From contig NZ_FCOM02000008.1 in the NCBI RefSeq assembly GCF_001544695.2, forward strand, positions 124,001 through 188,000: a DNA stretch of 64,000 nt. Reading direction: 5' to 3'. The notes below the pieces were generated by a model. It did no database searches and was not told the DNA's origin. It saw only the letters and a list, made by a program, of their open reading frames with translations. Within the stretch, counting starts at the first letter, position 1; each line of letters opens with the position of its first letter. Below are positions 8,690 to 19,305 of this stretch, one piece after another. The position numbers were made by a program, and so were the translations under genes. Source of the stretch: Caballeronia arvi. GTDB taxonomy: Bacteria; Pseudomonadota; Gammaproteobacteria; Burkholderiales; Burkholderiaceae.

Positions 8690-8866
8690 TGGTTCACCGG
8701 AGCGACGAAAACGCGCCGCGGGTGGCCATCCGCACGCGTCGGTTACATGTCCTCCGGCGAGGCAGCCCATCGACATAAAACACACCCGTCAGCGGAGCTG
8801 TTCCGCCAGCCGCGCACGCGTCGGCTGCCTCGACGGGCCCATCGCAGAAAAACGGCAGCCGGGACC

Positions 8867-10000
8867 ATGAAGCTTCTCCATGTCATCGTTGCGCTCAATG
8901 CGGACGGCGCTGAACGCATGCTTCAGCGCCTCATCGAGTCGCACATCGACGATCCGCGGTTTCGCCACGTCGTCTGCTCGCTGACGACGACGGGCAAGAT
9001 CGGCGAAGAACTCGCCGCGCGCGGCATCGACGTGCGCAGCCTCGGCATGAAATCCCCGCTCGGCTTTCCGCGCGCGCTGTGGGATCTCGTGAAGCTGATC
9101 CGCGAAGTGCGCCCCGACATCATCCAGACCTGGATGTATCACGCCGATTTTCTCGGCGGCCTCGCGGGACGGCTCGCGGCGCACAAGCGCATCGTCTGGG
9201 GCGTGCGCACCACCGACGTGAAATCGGGCGGCTCGCGCGTCACCGTGCTGCTGCGCAAGATCTGCGCATGGCTCTCGTACTACGTGCCGCAGACGATCGT
9301 GTGCGCCGCCGAGGCTTCGCGCCGCGCGCACGTGTCCGTGGGCTACGACGCGAGCCGCATGATGGTGGTGCCGAACGGATTCGATGTCGCGCGCCTGTCC
9401 GCGACACCCGAGCAGCGCCGCGCGATCCGCGAGCAATGCGGTTTCGACGACAGGACGATCGTCGTCGGCGTGCTGGGGCGCTTTCATCCGGTGAAGGATC
9501 ATCAGAGCTTCGTGCGCGCCGCGGGCCTGCTTGCCGCGCGCCATCCGGACGTGCGCTTCATGATGGTCGGCCGCGATCTCGACGCGAACAATCGCGAGCT
9601 CGCGGGCTGGATCGCGAACACGGGCTTCGCATCGCGCTTCGTGCTGCTCGGCGAACGGCGCGACGTGCCCGCGTGCCTGTCGGCGATGGACGTGTTCTGT
9701 CTGTCGTCGCGAACTGAAGGATTCCCGAACGTCGTCGGCGAAGCGATGGCGATGGCCGTGCCATGCGTCGTCACCGATGTCGGCGACGCGGCGATGCTCG
9801 TCGCGAACACGGGGGTTGTCGTCGCGAAGGAAAACGCCGACGCGCTCGCAGCGGGGCTTTCCCGCGTCATCGAAATGAAACCCGACGAGCGCGTGCGCCT
9901 CGGCCAGATGGCCAAGGCGCGCATCCACGCCGAGTTCACGATGATGCGCGCGCGCGAGCGTTTCGAAGATATCTACCTGCGGCTCGTCCAGGAAAAGTGA
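8867..10000 (+). CDS. GT4-family glycosyltransferase
   Basis: A 377-residue GT-B fold enzyme. The N-terminal domain starts MKLLHVIVALNADGAERML, the usual acceptor-side pattern, and the C-terminal domain has the donor-binding GRFHPVKDHQSF loop and the EX7E motif in EGFPNVVGE. It should transfer a sugar from a nucleotide donor to the growing lipid-linked repeat unit on the cytoplasmic face. The ATG at 8867 was chosen because it starts the first beta strand; the frame extends 40 codons upstream with Arg-rich, unlikely sequence. It lies between the beta-propeller gene and asnB, 46 nt before the latter. Linkage and sugar specificity cannot be read from sequence. Confidence 0.9.
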   Translation: MKLLHVIVALNADGAERMLQRLIESHIDDPRFRHVVCSLTTTGKIGEELAARGIDVRSLGMKSPLGFPRALWDLVKLIREVRPDIIQTWMYHADFLGGLAGRLAAHKRIVWGVRTTDVKSGGSRVTVLLRKICAWLSYYVPQTIVCAAEASRRAHVSVGYDASRMMVVPNGFDVARLSATPEQRRAIREQCGFDDRTIVVGVLGRFHPVKDHQSFVRAAGLLAARHPDVRFMMVGRDLDANNRELAGWIANTGFASRFVLLGERRDVPACLSAMDVFCLSSRTEGFPNVVGEAMAMAVPCVVTDVGDAAMLVANTGVVVAKENADALAAGLSRVIEMKPDERVRLGQMAKARIHAEFTMMRARERFEDIYLRLVQEK

Positions 10001-10046
10001 GCATCGCATCATCGCGGCCTGTGGCCGGATTTGAAGGAGAACGAAT

Positions 10047-12068
10047 ATGTGCGGTATCGTCGGCTTTCTGGGTGGGCGCGGCATCGGACCGGGCGACTCG
10101 AAGACAACGGTCCGGAAGATGGCGCTGGCCATCGACTATCGCGGGCCCGACGACGCGGGCGACTGGACCGATGATCTGCGCGGCATCGCGCTCGGGCATC
10201 GGCGGCTGGCCATCCAGGATCTGTCGGCAGCCGGGCATCAGCCGATGTCCTCGGTCAGCGGGCGTTACGTGATCGTCTTCAATGGCGAGATCTATAACCA
10301 CCTCGATCTGCGCGAGGCGCTCGAAGACGCGCAGCGCGCGCCCGCATGGCGCGGTAGTTCGGATACCGAAACGCTGATGGCCGGCTTCGACGCGTGGGGC
10401 ATTCAGGCGACCGTCGAGCGCGCGGTCGGCATGTTCGCGTTCGCCGTGTGGGACAAGCAGGAACGTCAGCTCACGCTCGGCCGCGACCGGCTCGGTGAAA
10501 AGCCGCTCTACTACGGCTGGCAGGGACACGGCGACGAAGCCGCGTTCCTCTTCGGCTCGGAGCTCAAGGCGCTGCGGGCGCATCCTGCGTTCGAGAACAA
10601 CGTCGATCGCGGCGCGTTGACGCTGCAGATTCGCCACGGCTGCGTGCCCGCGCCGTATTCGATCTTCGACGGCATCTCCAAGCTCGAACCGGGCAAGCTG
10701 CTTTCCGTCTCGATGGAGCGGCGCGAGCCGCGCATCTGGGCCTACTGGTCCGGCGTCGAGGCGGCCGTCAATGGCGCCGCGCGCGGCTTTGCGGGCAGCG
10801 CCGAAGACGCGGTCGACGAACTGGAGCATCTGCTCAGCGATGCGATCCGCCAGCAGATGATCTCGGACGTGCCGCTCGGCGCGTTCCTGTCGGGCGGTGT
10901 GGATTCGTCGACGATCGTCGCGTTGATGCAGAAGCAGTCGACGCGTCCGGTCAAGACGTTCACGATCGGCTTCAACGAAAGCGACTTCGACGAAGCGAAG
11001 CTGGCGAAAGCCGTCTCCGCGCATCTCGGCACCGAACATACGGAACTGTATGTGACGGCGCGCCAGGCGCTCGATGTGATTCCGCGCCTGCCCGAACTCT
11101 ATGACGAGCCCTTCGCGGATTCGTCGCAGATTCCGACGTTTCTCGTGTCGCAGCTCGCACGGCAGCACGTCACGGTCTCGCTGTCCGGCGATGCCGGCGA
11201 CGAGCTCTTCTGCGGCTATCAGCGCTACCGCACCGCGCCTGGCATGTGGGACAAGGTGACGATGCTGCCGGCGCCGTTGCGCAAGCTGGCGGCGTCGGGC
11301 ATCGCGGGGATTTCGCCGAAGCGCTGGAACAGCATGGCGGGGCTCATGGGACCGATGCTGCCGTCGTCGCTGCGCGGCGTGAAAGTCGGCGACAAGCTGC
11401 ACAAGGGCGCGCAATTGCTGTCGTGCCGCACGCAAGACGAGGTGTACCTGCATCTGATGTCGCAATGGAACGACCCGGACGCGCTCGTGATCGGCGGACG
11501 CCAGCCGCCCACGCTGATGACCGGCAATGCGCCGGCCTTCACCGGCCTCGACGACGTGCAGCGCATGATGGCGCTCGACATGATCACCTATCTGCCCGAC
11601 GACATTCTCACGAAAGTCGATCGCGCCGCGATGGGCGTGTCGCTCGAAACGCGCGTGCCGTTCCTCGATCACCGCGTCGTGGAGTTCGCGTGGCGGCTGC
11701 CGCAATCGATGAAGGTGCGCGACGGGCAGACCAAGTGGGCGCTGCGTCAGGTGCTGTACCGTCACGTGCCGCGCGCGATGATCGAGCGGCCCAAGCAGGG
11801 TTTCGGCGTGCCGATCACGCACTGGCTGCGTGGCGAGCTGCGCGACTGGGCGGAGGCGCTGCTGGATGCATCGCGGCTGCGTCGCGAGGGCTTCTTCGAT
11901 CCGGCCATCGTGCGCGCGAAGTGGCAGCAGCATCTGTCGGGCGAGCAGAACTGGCATCGTCAGTTGTGGAACGTGCTGATGTTCCAGTTGTGGCTCGAGC
12001 ATCAGCAGGCATCGTCGATTCCGCTCTTTACGTCGCCCGCGGCGGATCTGGCTGGCGTGGCGAGTTGA
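10047..12068 (+). CDS. asnB: AsnB-type glutamine-dependent amidotransferase of polysaccharide locus
   Basis: A 673-residue class II glutamine amidotransferase/asparagine synthetase. Cys2 of MCGIVGFLGG is the glutaminase nucleophile after Met removal. The ATP-pyrophosphatase motif SGGVDSST is at about residues 281-288 and SGDAGDELFCGY at about 380-391. It makes an amide from a carboxylate using glutamine and ATP. In polysaccharide loci such proteins (for example WbpS of Pseudomonas aeruginosa O6) are believed to amidate uronic acids, which fits the TviB/TviC pair further on that should supply GalNAcA. A true asparagine synthetase is the alternative. AGGAG precedes the ATG, and a strong terminator follows, so this gene closes the first transcription unit of the locus. 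Confidence 0.9.
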   Translation: MCGIVGFLGGRGIGPGDSKTTVRKMALAIDYRGPDDAGDWTDDLRGIALGHRRLAIQDLSAAGHQPMSSVSGRYVIVFNGEIYNHLDLREALEDAQRAPAWRGSSDTETLMAGFDAWGIQATVERAVGMFAFAVWDKQERQLTLGRDRLGEKPLYYGWQGHGDEAAFLFGSELKALRAHPAFENNVDRGALTLQIRHGCVPAPYSIFDGISKLEPGKLLSVSMERREPRIWAYWSGVEAAVNGAARGFAGSAEDAVDELEHLLSDAIRQQMISDVPLGAFLSGGVDSSTIVALMQKQSTRPVKTFTIGFNESDFDEAKLAKAVSAHLGTEHTELYVTARQALDVIPRLPELYDEPFADSSQIPTFLVSQLARQHVTVSLSGDAGDELFCGYQRYRTAPGMWDKVTMLPAPLRKLAASGIAGISPKRWNSMAGLMGPMLPSSLRGVKVGDKLHKGAQLLSCRTQDEVYLHLMSQWNDPDALVIGGRQPPTLMTGNAPAFTGLDDVQRMMALDMITYLPDDILTKVDRAAMGVSLETRVPFLDHRVVEFAWRLPQSMKVRDGQTKWALRQVLYRHVPRAMIERPKQGFGVPITHWLRGELRDWAEALLDASRLRREGFFDPAIVRAKWQQHLSGEQNWHRQLWNVLMFQLWLEHQQASSIPLFTSPAADLAGVAS

Positions 12069-12106
12069 TACACGGCGGCGCGTGCGCCGCTCGTTCGTAG
12101 TTGAAG

Positions 12107-12142
12107 AGGCCTTGGTCTGTACGGACCAAGGCCTTTTGTTTT
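12107..12142 (+). terminator. intrinsic terminator after asnB
   Basis: An 11-bp perfect stem AGGCCTTGGTC/GACCAAGGCCT with a 6-base loop is followed by TTTGTTTT, 38 nt after the asnB stop. From here to the next terminator (12143-12352) I see no gene. Confidence 0.9.
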
Positions 12143-12347
12143 GGCGCTGGTTCAGCGCGTTTGCCGAGCGGTATTCGATAAATCTGCAGCACTGCTCGTC
12201 TGCATCGGATCGCGTGCCTCGCATCGTTTTGTCGTGGACAACAGGTGCGTAACGTTCGCGCATGGCTTGAGGCAATGCGTATTCGGAACCGGAAGAAGCG
12301 CCGCTCCAGCGCCCGATTCGACGGATAGCCTCGATCGCCCATCCGAA

Positions 12348-12383
12348 AGCAAAAAGGCCCTGGTTCGTCGAACCAGGGCCTTT
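12348..12383 (-). terminator. intrinsic terminator of the WecA-like gene
   Basis: A stem of up to 14 bp, AAAGGCCCTGGTTC with its complement around a 3-base loop, lies 40 nt past the stop of the minus-strand transferase gene. Read on the minus strand it ends in CCTTTTTGCTTT, a usable U-tract. On the plus strand only TTTC follows, so it mainly serves the minus strand. Confidence 0.85.
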
Positions 12384-12423
12384 CAGTCTTCTACCGCTTG
12401 CGGCGCGTTACTGCGCCTTCGGA

Positions 12424-13557
12424 TCACTTGTGATGCGTCTGCTCAGGCACGGCGGCGGTCACGATGCCCTGGCTGCTGATGAGCCAGCGCGGCGTCCTGA
12501 ACCGGACGATCGCGACATAGAGCCACACATACGCGACGACGAACACCACGGCCGTCACCGCGAGCACCACCGGGTTATGCCAGAACAGCGAAGCGGGCAC
12601 GATGCCGATCATGCTCAGCACCCACAGATACGGCGACGTGCGCGCGTTTCTGCGCTGACGCTGGCGCGGGTCCGTGCCTTTGCGCACCACGCGCTTGAAG
12701 ATCAGCGTATGCAGGTGGATGCCGTCGGGCGCGCCCACCGGACGGCCGCGCACGATCCGGCGGCGGTAGATCGAGAACAGCGTTTCGAAGAGCGGATAGA
12801 TCGCGACGACCATCGCGTACCACGCCGAGATGTTCGGATGCCGGGCGACGAGCAGCACGAGCAGCTCCGCGATCGTGAAGCCGATGAAGTACGCACCGCC
12901 ATCGCCGAGGAAAATCGACGCAGCCGGATAATTCCAGATCGCAAAGCCGCCGATTGCGCCGATCATCGTGAGCGCGGCGCTCATCACGAGCAAATCTCCC
13001 ACTGCGTGCGCGACATAACCGATCGAACCCAGAATCAGAATGGACACGACGGCGGCGAGCCCGTTGAAACCGTCGATGATATTGACCGCGTTGGTGAGCC
13101 CTGCGACGGCGAGCACCGTCAGTCCGATAGCGATTGGTGCGAAAGTGAGAATCGGGTCGACGAGCGGCAGGTCCACGCGGCCGATCACGCCGTGCAGCAG
13201 AAAAGCGCCCAGGAGCGCGGCGAGCATCGCGCTCAGAAGCCGCGCACGGACGCTCACGCGCTTGGTCACGTCCTCGATCACGCCGCTCAGGAACGCGGGC
13301 GCGGCGCACAGCAGCAACAACATGGATTCCTCGCGCGGATTGCCGCCGACGAAAGCGCACACAGAAAAGGTCACGATGGCCGCGACCATCAGGGAGACTC
13401 CGCCGATCCGCGGAACAGGATGAGAATGATTCTTCTGAACGCCTTTCAAATCATGATCCAGAGAGAGCACCCCGAAGCGCCCCGCGAATCGAACTATAAG
13501 TAGCGTGATGCAGAAAGAGCATATGAAGCCAAGCGCAAGGTTTAACATTTTTCTCAC
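12424..13557 (-). CDS. WecA/MraY-family undecaprenyl-phosphate sugar-1-phosphate transferase
   Basis: A 377-residue integral membrane enzyme with about ten or eleven helices. It should load the first sugar-1-phosphate, probably a HexNAc, onto undecaprenyl phosphate. Family motifs are NHSHPVPRIGG (43-53), an acidic pair as GVIEDVTKR (92-100; Glu-Asp where WecA has Asp-Asp), NAVNIIDGFNGLA (156-168), FLGDGGAYFIGF and the C-terminal HLHTL. The start is GTG at 13557 or, three codons later, ATG at 13548; neither has a convincing ribosome site. It is transcribed against the surrounding polysaccharide genes with its own terminator, so it has its own promoter in the 13.6-14.3 kb gap. No WbaP/WcaJ-type initiator occurs in the window, so this is the likely initiating enzyme of the repeat unit. 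Confidence 0.9.
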   Translation of the reverse strand: MRKMLNLALGFICSFCITLLIVRFAGRFGVLSLDHDLKGVQKNHSHPVPRIGGVSLMVAAIVTFSVCAFVGGNPREESMLLLLCAAPAFLSGVIEDVTKRVSVRARLLSAMLAALLGAFLLHGVIGRVDLPLVDPILTFAPIAIGLTVLAVAGLTNAVNIIDGFNGLAAVVSILILGSIGYVAHAVGDLLVMSAALTMIGAIGGFAIWNYPAASIFLGDGGAYFIGFTIAELLVLLVARHPNISAWYAMVVAIYPLFETLFSIYRRRIVRGRPVGAPDGIHLHTLIFKRVVRKGTDPRQRQRRNARTSPYLWVLSMIGIVPASLFWHNPVVLAVTAVVFVVAYVWLYVAIVRFRTPRWLISSQGIVTAAVPEQTHHK

Positions 13558-14331
13558 TCACGAAGAGGGCGCATCTCTTTTCGAATATCTAAACCCGAAA
13601 GCGTATGTTAGGTACTACCCCTGCCATTGTCCACGGATTTATGGCCGTTTAATGTGTGAAACCGGACCAATCGTGATTACATTGGGATTTCCCCCGATTA
13701 TTCATACAAACGGGGTTTTAATGGCACGAAAATACAGCGGTTTATTTTAAAGTTTTAGTAATTCGAATTTGATAAACCGTACGCTGTCAGTGCGCAAGCA
13801 CACCTTCGCGCGCATTTTCCGAGAGGGGCCGTACGCAGTCCTGGCAGGCGCCAGGGCCAACCGGCGTCTGCCCCGCCGGTTCTGGCGCAACGGCCCGTGC
13901 GGCGAGGCGAAGAAATGTCCGTAACCGGGCTCCCGCCTGAACCGCATTTCCTCATAGAATTAGCAGGCCGATTAACATCGATTATATGTGCGGTGCCGCG
14001 CATACACCAAGGGGCGCTGTGATATTTTCGATTTGCTCAAATGGCCCGCATAGTCAATAAGGCGCTAAAAGTGAGCAACCGAACACTTGTCTGCTCTGAA
14101 AGGTTCGTTAAACAACAAAAATCGTCTGCGGGAATTTCTCTTTTTTTGAGTCGTGTGTTTCAATACGACTGCAATGACGGGGCGGGATTTTAACGGCCCC
14201 AAATGCAGTCCGAAAATCATCAAAAGGCATTTGTATTTTGCGCTCCGTCCAGGGGCGCGCCGCAGGTGTTTCGATCCGCAATCGGTGCGCAGCGCGCGCC
14301 GGTCCCATAAGAGCCTGTAACGAGACGTTCC
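13558..14331. other. divergent AT-rich promoter region between WecA-like gene and wzc
   Basis: A 774-nt gap between divergent polysaccharide genes that is AT-rich for this genome at both ends and GC-rich in the middle, where a folded element sits (13826-13896). A plus-strand frame of 81 codons (13505-13750) overlaps the transferase start and lacks codon bias, so I do not call it. The leader of wzc is long, which leaves room for regulation, but no named promoter or JUMPstart/ops element is evident. Confidence 0.5.
13826..13896. other. multi-stem folded element, possible structured RNA
   Basis: An outer 7-bp stem (GGGCCGT at 13826 with ACGGCCC at 13890) encloses two tandem perfect hairpins: CCTGGC/GCCAGG (13840-13855) and AACCGGC/GCCGGTT (13859-13881). 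The three-way arrangement resembles a small structured RNA on either strand. It does not fit a tRNA in arm lengths or anticodon loop, and I cannot assign it to a known riboswitch. Confidence 0.4.
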
Positions 14332-16569
14332 ATGAAAGTTAAAAATCAGGCGTCAGCCGTAACGGCCGAGACAGACAACGAGATCGAGCTCAGGTCGATT
14401 CTCGAAACGCTGGGCCGTCACTGGAAGATGATCGCGGCGACCGTGACGGTCGTCTTCAGCATCGGGGTGGTGTATGCGTTCTTTTCAGCGCCGATCTATC
14501 AGGCCGGCATGCTGGTCAAGGTCGACGAGGCGAGCAGTGCGTCCCCCGGCGACACGCGCGACATGGTGAGAGCCGCCGCGACGATGTTCGATCAGAGAGC
14601 AACCGCCGAAGGCGAAATCCAGGTTCTCGGCTCGAAGTTCGTGCTCGGTCCGGTCGTCGATGCACTCAAACTCTATATTCAGGCGGCGCCGCATCGCTTC
14701 CCCATCGTCGGCGGCATGATCTCGCGCATGAGCGACGGCACCTCGACGCCGGGTCTGTTCGGCCGCGGCGGCTACGCGTGGGGTTCCGAATCGATCGACG
14801 TTTCGGCGTTCGACGTGCCGAAACCGTTCGAAGGCGAGGACTACACGCTTCGCTATCTCGGCAACGGCCAGTATCAGGTGCGCGGCCCGGGCATCGAGAC
14901 GGGCGTCGGGGGCCAGATCGGCACCGTGCAGCGTTTCGACACCGAAGCCGGCCCGATCTCGCTCCTCGTGAGCTTCATCCACGGCGAGAAGGGCGTCGAG
15001 TTCGATCTGGTGCGCCGATCGCGCGTGTCCGCGATGGAACGTCTGCAGGGCTCGCTGACGATCGCCGAGCAGGGCAACAAATCGGGCGTCATCAGCACGT
15101 CGCTCGAAGGCAAGGACCCGGTGCTCGTGGCGGCGACGATCAACGAACTGTCGCGCATGTACATCAAGCAGAACGCCGACCGCCGCGGGATCAACGCCGA
15201 GAAGTCGCTCGAGTATCTCGAACAGCAGCTGCCCGACGCCAAGCGCCAGATGGAGCAGGCCGAGGACAACTACAACGCGTACCGCAACAGCCGCACGCTC
15301 TTCAACGCCGACGAAGAAGGCCGCATCGTCATGCAGCAGGCTTCCCAGGCGGACGCCCAGTTGCTCGACCTGAAGCGTCGCCGTTCGGACCTGGCGAGCC
15401 ATTTCTCGGCGCAGCATCCGAGCGTCGTGGTGATCGACCAGCAGATCGCGGCAACCGAGAAATACATCGGCGGACTGTCGGCGCGCGTCAAGGCGATGCC
15501 GCAGGCCGAGCAGGGCGCGCTTCGTCTGCAGCGTGATGTGCGCATGAGCACGGATGTCTATTCGGCCCTGCGCAACAATATCGAAACGATGCGTCTGATC
15601 AAGGCCGGCCGCACGCCGACCGTGGAACTGCTCGACCGCGCTGAAGTGCCCGAGCGTCCGGTCAAGCCGGTGAAGGCGCTCGTGCTGGTGATCGCGGCAG
15701 GTATCGGACTGTTCCTCGGCATCGTGATGGCGTTCGCTCGCGACTTCCTGTTCAAGGGCGTGCTCGATCCGAAGGAACTGGAATCGAAGACGGGTCTTTC
15801 CGTGTTCGCGACGATTCCGGACAGCGAACGGCAGAAGGAACTGGCAAAGCGTATCGCCGACAAGCGGCCCGAGCAGCTCGCGCTCGCCTCGCGTTACCCG
15901 ACGGACCCGGCTGTCGAAGGCCTGCGCATGATGCGTGCATCGCTGCAGTACGCGTTGATGGATGCGCCGAACAACGTCGTGATGCTGGCAGGTCCGCTGC
16001 CGGGTATCGGCAAGTCGTTCGTGTCGGCCAACCTCGCGACGCTGCTGGCGGCTGGCGGCAAGCGCGTGCTGCTGGTCGACTGCGACCTGCGCCGCGGCCA
16101 CCTGAACCAGTATTTCGGCCTGCCGCGCGGCAAGGGTCTCGTGGATATCGTGAGCGGCTCGAGCTCGTTGGATGAAGCCGTGCATCGCTCGGTGCTGAAC
16201 AACCTCGACTTCGTGCAGTGCGGCTTCTATCCGCCGGACCCGGCCGAGCTGCTGTTGTCGAATGCGTTCACGGATGCGGTGAGCCGTGCGTCGGAGGAGT
16301 ACGACATCGTGCTGCTCGATGCTCCGGCGATCCTGGCAGTGTCGGACACGTCGATCATGGCGCCCGTCGCGGGTTCCATCTTCCTCGTGGCGCGTTATGG
16401 GGATACGCGCTCCGGCGAAATCTCGGAGTCGGTCAAGCGGCTCGAGCAGTCGGGTGCGAGCGTCACCGGCGTGCTGCTCAATGGCTTCAAGGTGCACTAC
16501 GGCAATTATGCCCAGGCGCGCCAGTACGGCGGCTACGCCTACGCCGCGTACAAGAGCGACAAGGAATAG
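14332..16569 (+). CDS. wzc: Wzc-type polysaccharide co-polymerase and BY-kinase
   Basis: A 745-residue inner-membrane protein that controls chain length and export through tyrosine autophosphorylation. A Wzz domain follows the first helix (residues about 30-52), a long periplasmic coiled region with a GNVR-type segment runs to about 445, and the second helix is near 448-468. The cytoplasmic kinase has Walker [10 protein letters not shown] (about 557), Walker A' [10 protein letters not shown] (about 580) and Walker B VLLDAP (about 660). The tail has six tyrosines between about residues 721 and 740, the expected autophosphorylation cluster. It heads the long rightward transcription unit; no partner phosphatase (Wzb) or outer-membrane exporter (Wza) is seen in the window. 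Confidence 0.95.
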   Translation: MKVKNQASAVTAETDNEIELRSILETLGRHWKMIAATVTVVFSIGVVYAFFSAPIYQAGMLVKVDEASSASPGDTRDMVRAAATMFDQRATAEGEIQVLGSKFVLGPVVDALKLYIQAAPHRFPIVGGMISRMSDGTSTPGLFGRGGYAWGSESIDVSAFDVPKPFEGEDYTLRYLGNGQYQVRGPGIETGVGGQIGTVQRFDTEAGPISLLVSFIHGEKGVEFDLVRRSRVSAMERLQGSLTIAEQGNKSGVISTSLEGKDPVLVAATINELSRMYIKQNADRRGINAEKSLEYLEQQLPDAKRQMEQAEDNYNAYRNSRTLFNADEEGRIVMQQASQADAQLLDLKRRRSDLASHFSAQHPSVVVIDQQIAATEKYIGGLSARVKAMPQAEQGALRLQRDVRMSTDVYSALRNNIETMRLIKAGRTPTVELLDRAEVPERPVKPVKALVLVIAAGIGLFLGIVMAFARDFLFKGVLDPKELESKTGLSVFATIPDSERQKELAKRIADKRPEQLALASRYPTDPAVEGLRMMRASLQYALMDAPNNVVMLAGPLPGIGKSFVSANLATLLAAGGKRVLLVDCDLRRGHLNQYFGLPRGKGLVDIVSGSSSLDEAVHRSVLNNLDFVQCGFYPPDPAELLLSNAFTDAVSRASEEYDIVLLDAPAILAVSDTSIMAPVAGSIFLVARYGDTRSGEISESVKRLEQSGASVTGVLLNGFKVHYGNYAQARQYGGYAYAAYKSDKE

Positions 16570-16664
16570 GGACTCACTCATCCGGAACCCGCTCCTGTTG
16601 GACCCCGAATCAAAAAGTTCTACTAATTAAACGTCCTGAGTGTGTAAAACGAGGAGAAGTAAAT

Positions 16665-17942
16665 ATGTTCTCGCCGCATGAGTTGAAAATCGGTGTCGTG
16701 GGGCTCGGCTACGTCGGTCTGCCGCTCGCCGTCGAGTTCGGCAAGCGTACGCCGGTCGTGGGATTCGATATCAACCGCGCGCGCATCGGCGCGCTGCGCG
16801 AAGGGCGCGACGTCACGCTCGAAGTCAGTGACGAAGAACTGGCGCAGGCCAGCTTCATGCAGTACAGCGCCGAAGTCGAAGACCTGAGAAGCTGCACGGT
16901 GTTCATCGCCACCGTGCCGACACCGATCGACCACTACAAGCGTCCGGACCTGTCGCCGCTGATCGGCGCGTCGACGACCATCGGCAGCGTGCTGAAGAAG
17001 GGCGATGTCGTCATCTATGAATCGACCGTCTATCCTGGCGCGACCGAAGAAGAGTGCGTGCCGGTGCTGGAAAAGATGTCCGGCCTGAAGTTCAACGAGG
17101 ACTTCTTCGTCGGCTACAGCCCCGAGCGGATCAATCCGGGCGACAAGTCGCACCGTCTGCCGGACATCAAGAAGGTCACGTCCGGTTCGACGCCCGAAGT
17201 CGCCGATTTCGTCGACGAGCTGTATCGCGGCATCATCACGGCGGGTACGCACAAGGCGAGCAGCATTCGCGTCGCCGAGGCGGCCAAGGTGATCGAGAAC
17301 ACGCAGCGCGACGTCAACATCGCGCTGATCAACGAGCTGTCGATCATCTTCAACAAGATGAACATCGACACCGAATCCGTGCTGCTCGCGGCGGGCACGA
17401 AGTGGAACTTCATCCCGTTCCGTCCGGGTCTCGTCGGCGGCCACTGCATCGGCGTCGATCCGTATTACCTGACGCACAAGGCGCAGGCGATCGGCTATCA
17501 CCCGGAGATCATTCTCGCGGGGCGCCGCCTGAACGACAGCATGGGCAACTATGTCGTGTCCCAGCTCGTGAAGACCATGACCAAGCGCGATATCGCCATC
17601 TCGGGTGCGCGCGTGCTCATCATGGGCCTGACCTTCAAGGAGAACTGCCCGGACCTGCGCAACACGCGCGTGGTGGACATCATCGCGGATCTGAAGGAAT
17701 ACGGCGTTCAGGTCGACGTGTACGACCCGTGGGTGTCGAAGGAAGAAGCACATCACGAGTACGGCATCGATCCGGTCGACCAGCCGGCCAAGGGCGTCTA
17801 CGACGCGGTCGTGCTCGCCGTGGCGCACAAGCAGTTTGCCGATGAAGGCGCGGAGGGCATCCACGCCTACGGCAAGTCGAAGCACGTGCTGTGCGACCTC
17901 AAATACGTTCTCCCGCCCGAGGCGAGCGACATGCGTCTATGA
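16665..17942 (+). CDS. tviB: UDP-N-acetylhexosamine 6-dehydrogenase, TviB/WbpO type
   Basis: A 425-residue UDP-sugar dehydrogenase that oxidises the C6 alcohol of a UDP-HexNAc twice with NAD to give UDP-HexNAcA. The Rossmann motif is [13 protein letters not shown] (about 10-22), [10 protein letters not shown] marks the TviB/WbpO/WbpA group, and the catalytic Cys is in [12 protein letters not shown] (about residue 260). The length fits TviB-like enzymes. GAGGAG precedes the ATG by about nine bases; the frame is open further left across the wzc end, but that part has no family similarity. Paired with the C4 epimerase three genes on, it should lead to UDP-GalNAcA. WbpA (UDP-GlcNAc specific) is the nearest alternative. 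Confidence 0.92.
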   Translation: MFSPHELKIGVVGLGYVGLPLAVEFGKRTPVVGFDINRARIGALREGRDVTLEVSDEELAQASFMQYSAEVEDLRSCTVFIATVPTPIDHYKRPDLSPLIGASTTIGSVLKKGDVVIYESTVYPGATEEECVPVLEKMSGLKFNEDFFVGYSPERINPGDKSHRLPDIKKVTSGSTPEVADFVDELYRGIITAGTHKASSIRVAEAAKVIENTQRDVNIALINELSIIFNKMNIDTESVLLAAGTKWNFIPFRPGLVGGHCIGVDPYYLTHKAQAIGYHPEIILAGRRLNDSMGNYVVSQLVKTMTKRDIAISGARVLIMGLTFKENCPDLRNTRVVDIIADLKEYGVQVDVYDPWVSKEEAHHEYGIDPVDQPAKGVYDAVVLAVAHKQFADEGAEGIHAYGKSKHVLCDLKYVLPPEASDMRL

Positions 17943-18093
17943 GGCTTCGATTCATCGGACGATACGCACCGTCTGCAGCCATGCAGCCGCACGCGTATTG
18001 CCCGATGGAAGCCGCTGTACGCCATCGCCGCGGTTCGGCCCTCGTTTTCGACGGCTGCCCGCGGCGATGCCAACCGGACGTTCGGAGTTCGCA

Positions 18094-19305
18094 ATGAAGA
18101 TGCCCAAGGTGGTTCTGTACGCCAATACCGATTGGTATCTCTACAACTTTCGTCTTTCGTTCGCTCGCAAACTGCGCGATGCGGGTTTCGAGGTCATTCT
18201 GTTGTCTCCCGACGGCGAGTACGGTCCGAAGCTGAAGGATCTGGGCTTTCGCTGGCATGCGGTGCCGATGAACCGGCGCAGCCTGAATCCGCTGCGCGAA
18301 CTGGCGCTCGTGCTGTGGCTCGCGCGCTTCTTCCGCCGTGAAAAGCCGCAGCTCGTGCACGGCTTCACGATCAAGAGCGCGGTGTACGGCTCGTTCGCGA
18401 GCAAGCTGGCGGGCGTCCCGGCGCGCGTGAACGCAGTCGCCGGCATGGGCTATGTGTTCACGAGCCGCGACCTGAAGGCGCGGCTCTTGAAGCCGGTGGT
18501 GCGCCAGGTGATGCGCTCGGCGCTGAACGGCCGCGGCAGTATTCTCGTGCTGCAGAACCCGGACGACATCAAGCTGTTCGAAGCCGCGCGCATCGTCGAG
18601 AAAAGCGGCATCCGGCTCGTCAAGGGCTCGGGCGTCGATCTGACGCGCTTCCAGGTGCGCGAGGAATCGCCGGAAGATGCGACGCGGCCGCTGCGTGTAT
18701 TGCTCGCGGCGCGGCTCGTGTGGGACAAGGGCATCGAGGAATACGTGGAGGCGGCGCGCATGCTCCGGCGCGAAAATCGCACCGTGCGCTTCCTGCTTGC
18801 GGGTTCGCCCGATGACGGCAATCCGGCCTCGGTGAGCACGGCGATGGTGCAGGGCTGGGTGAAGGAAGGACTGATCGAATGGCTCGGTCATGTGAGCGAC
18901 ATGCCGAAGCTGTTCAAGGAAGTGGATGTGATGGCGCTGCCGAGCTATCGCGAAGGCTTGCCGAAAGCGCTGATCGAAGCCGCGGGCTGCGCGCTGCCGC
19001 TCATCACGACGGATGCGCCCGGCTGCCGCGAAGTCGTCAGCGAAAACGGCGTCGATGGATTGCAGATTCCGGTGCGCGACGCACGCGCGCTCGCCGACGC
19101 AATCCGCCGCCTCGACGACGACCGCGCGTTCGCGAGAACACTCGGTCTCGCCGCGCGCGAAAAAGCGCTCAAGAATTTCGACGAACGCATCGTCATCGAG
19201 AAGACGCTCGCCGTATACCGCGAGCTGGTGCCCTCGATCACGATCGAAGGCGAGCGCCGCGAGCATGCCGCGCCCGTCGGTCAATTTGGAGACTTTCATG
19301 TCTGA
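18094..19305 (+). CDS. GT4-family glycosyltransferase
   Basis: A 403-residue GT-B enzyme. The N-terminus [20 protein letters not shown] is typical of the WbpH/PglA-like group that adds HexNAc or related sugars to undecaprenyl-linked chains. The donor domain has [16 protein letters not shown] and the EX7E motif in [13 protein letters not shown] lies six to seven bases before the chosen ATG; upstream in-frame sequence lacks protein character. Its last 8 nt overlap the epimerase start, implying translational coupling, so its donor might be the GalNAcA nucleotide made by its neighbours, which is inference only. Confidence 0.9.
   Translation: MKMPKVVLYANTDWYLYNFRLSFARKLRDAGFEVILLSPDGEYGPKLKDLGFRWHAVPMNRRSLNPLRELALVLWLARFFRREKPQLVHGFTIKSAVYGSFASKLAGVPARVNAVAGMGYVFTSRDLKARLLKPVVRQVMRSALNGRGSILVLQNPDDIKLFEAARIVEKSGIRLVKGSGVDLTRFQVREESPEDATRPLRVLLAARLVWDKGIEEYVEAARMLRRENRTVRFLLAGSPDDGNPASVSTAMVQGWVKEGLIEWLGHVSDMPKLFKEVDVMALPSYREGLPKALIEAAGCALPLITTDAPGCREVVSENGVDGLQIPVRDARALADAIRRLDDDRAFARTLGLAAREKALKNFDERIVIEKTLAVYRELVPSITIEGERREHAAPVGQFGDFHV

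Noticed and set aside
9936..12275. A 779-codon minus-strand open frame opposite asnB
   Set aside because: It is rich in Arg, His and Gln with no recognisable domain, and it spans the asnB gene and its terminator. It is a shadow of codon bias.
13505..13750. An 81-codon plus-strand frame between the WecA-like gene and wzc
   Set aside because: It overlaps the start of the transferase gene on the other strand, has no good ribosome site and lies in AT-rich promoter-type DNA.
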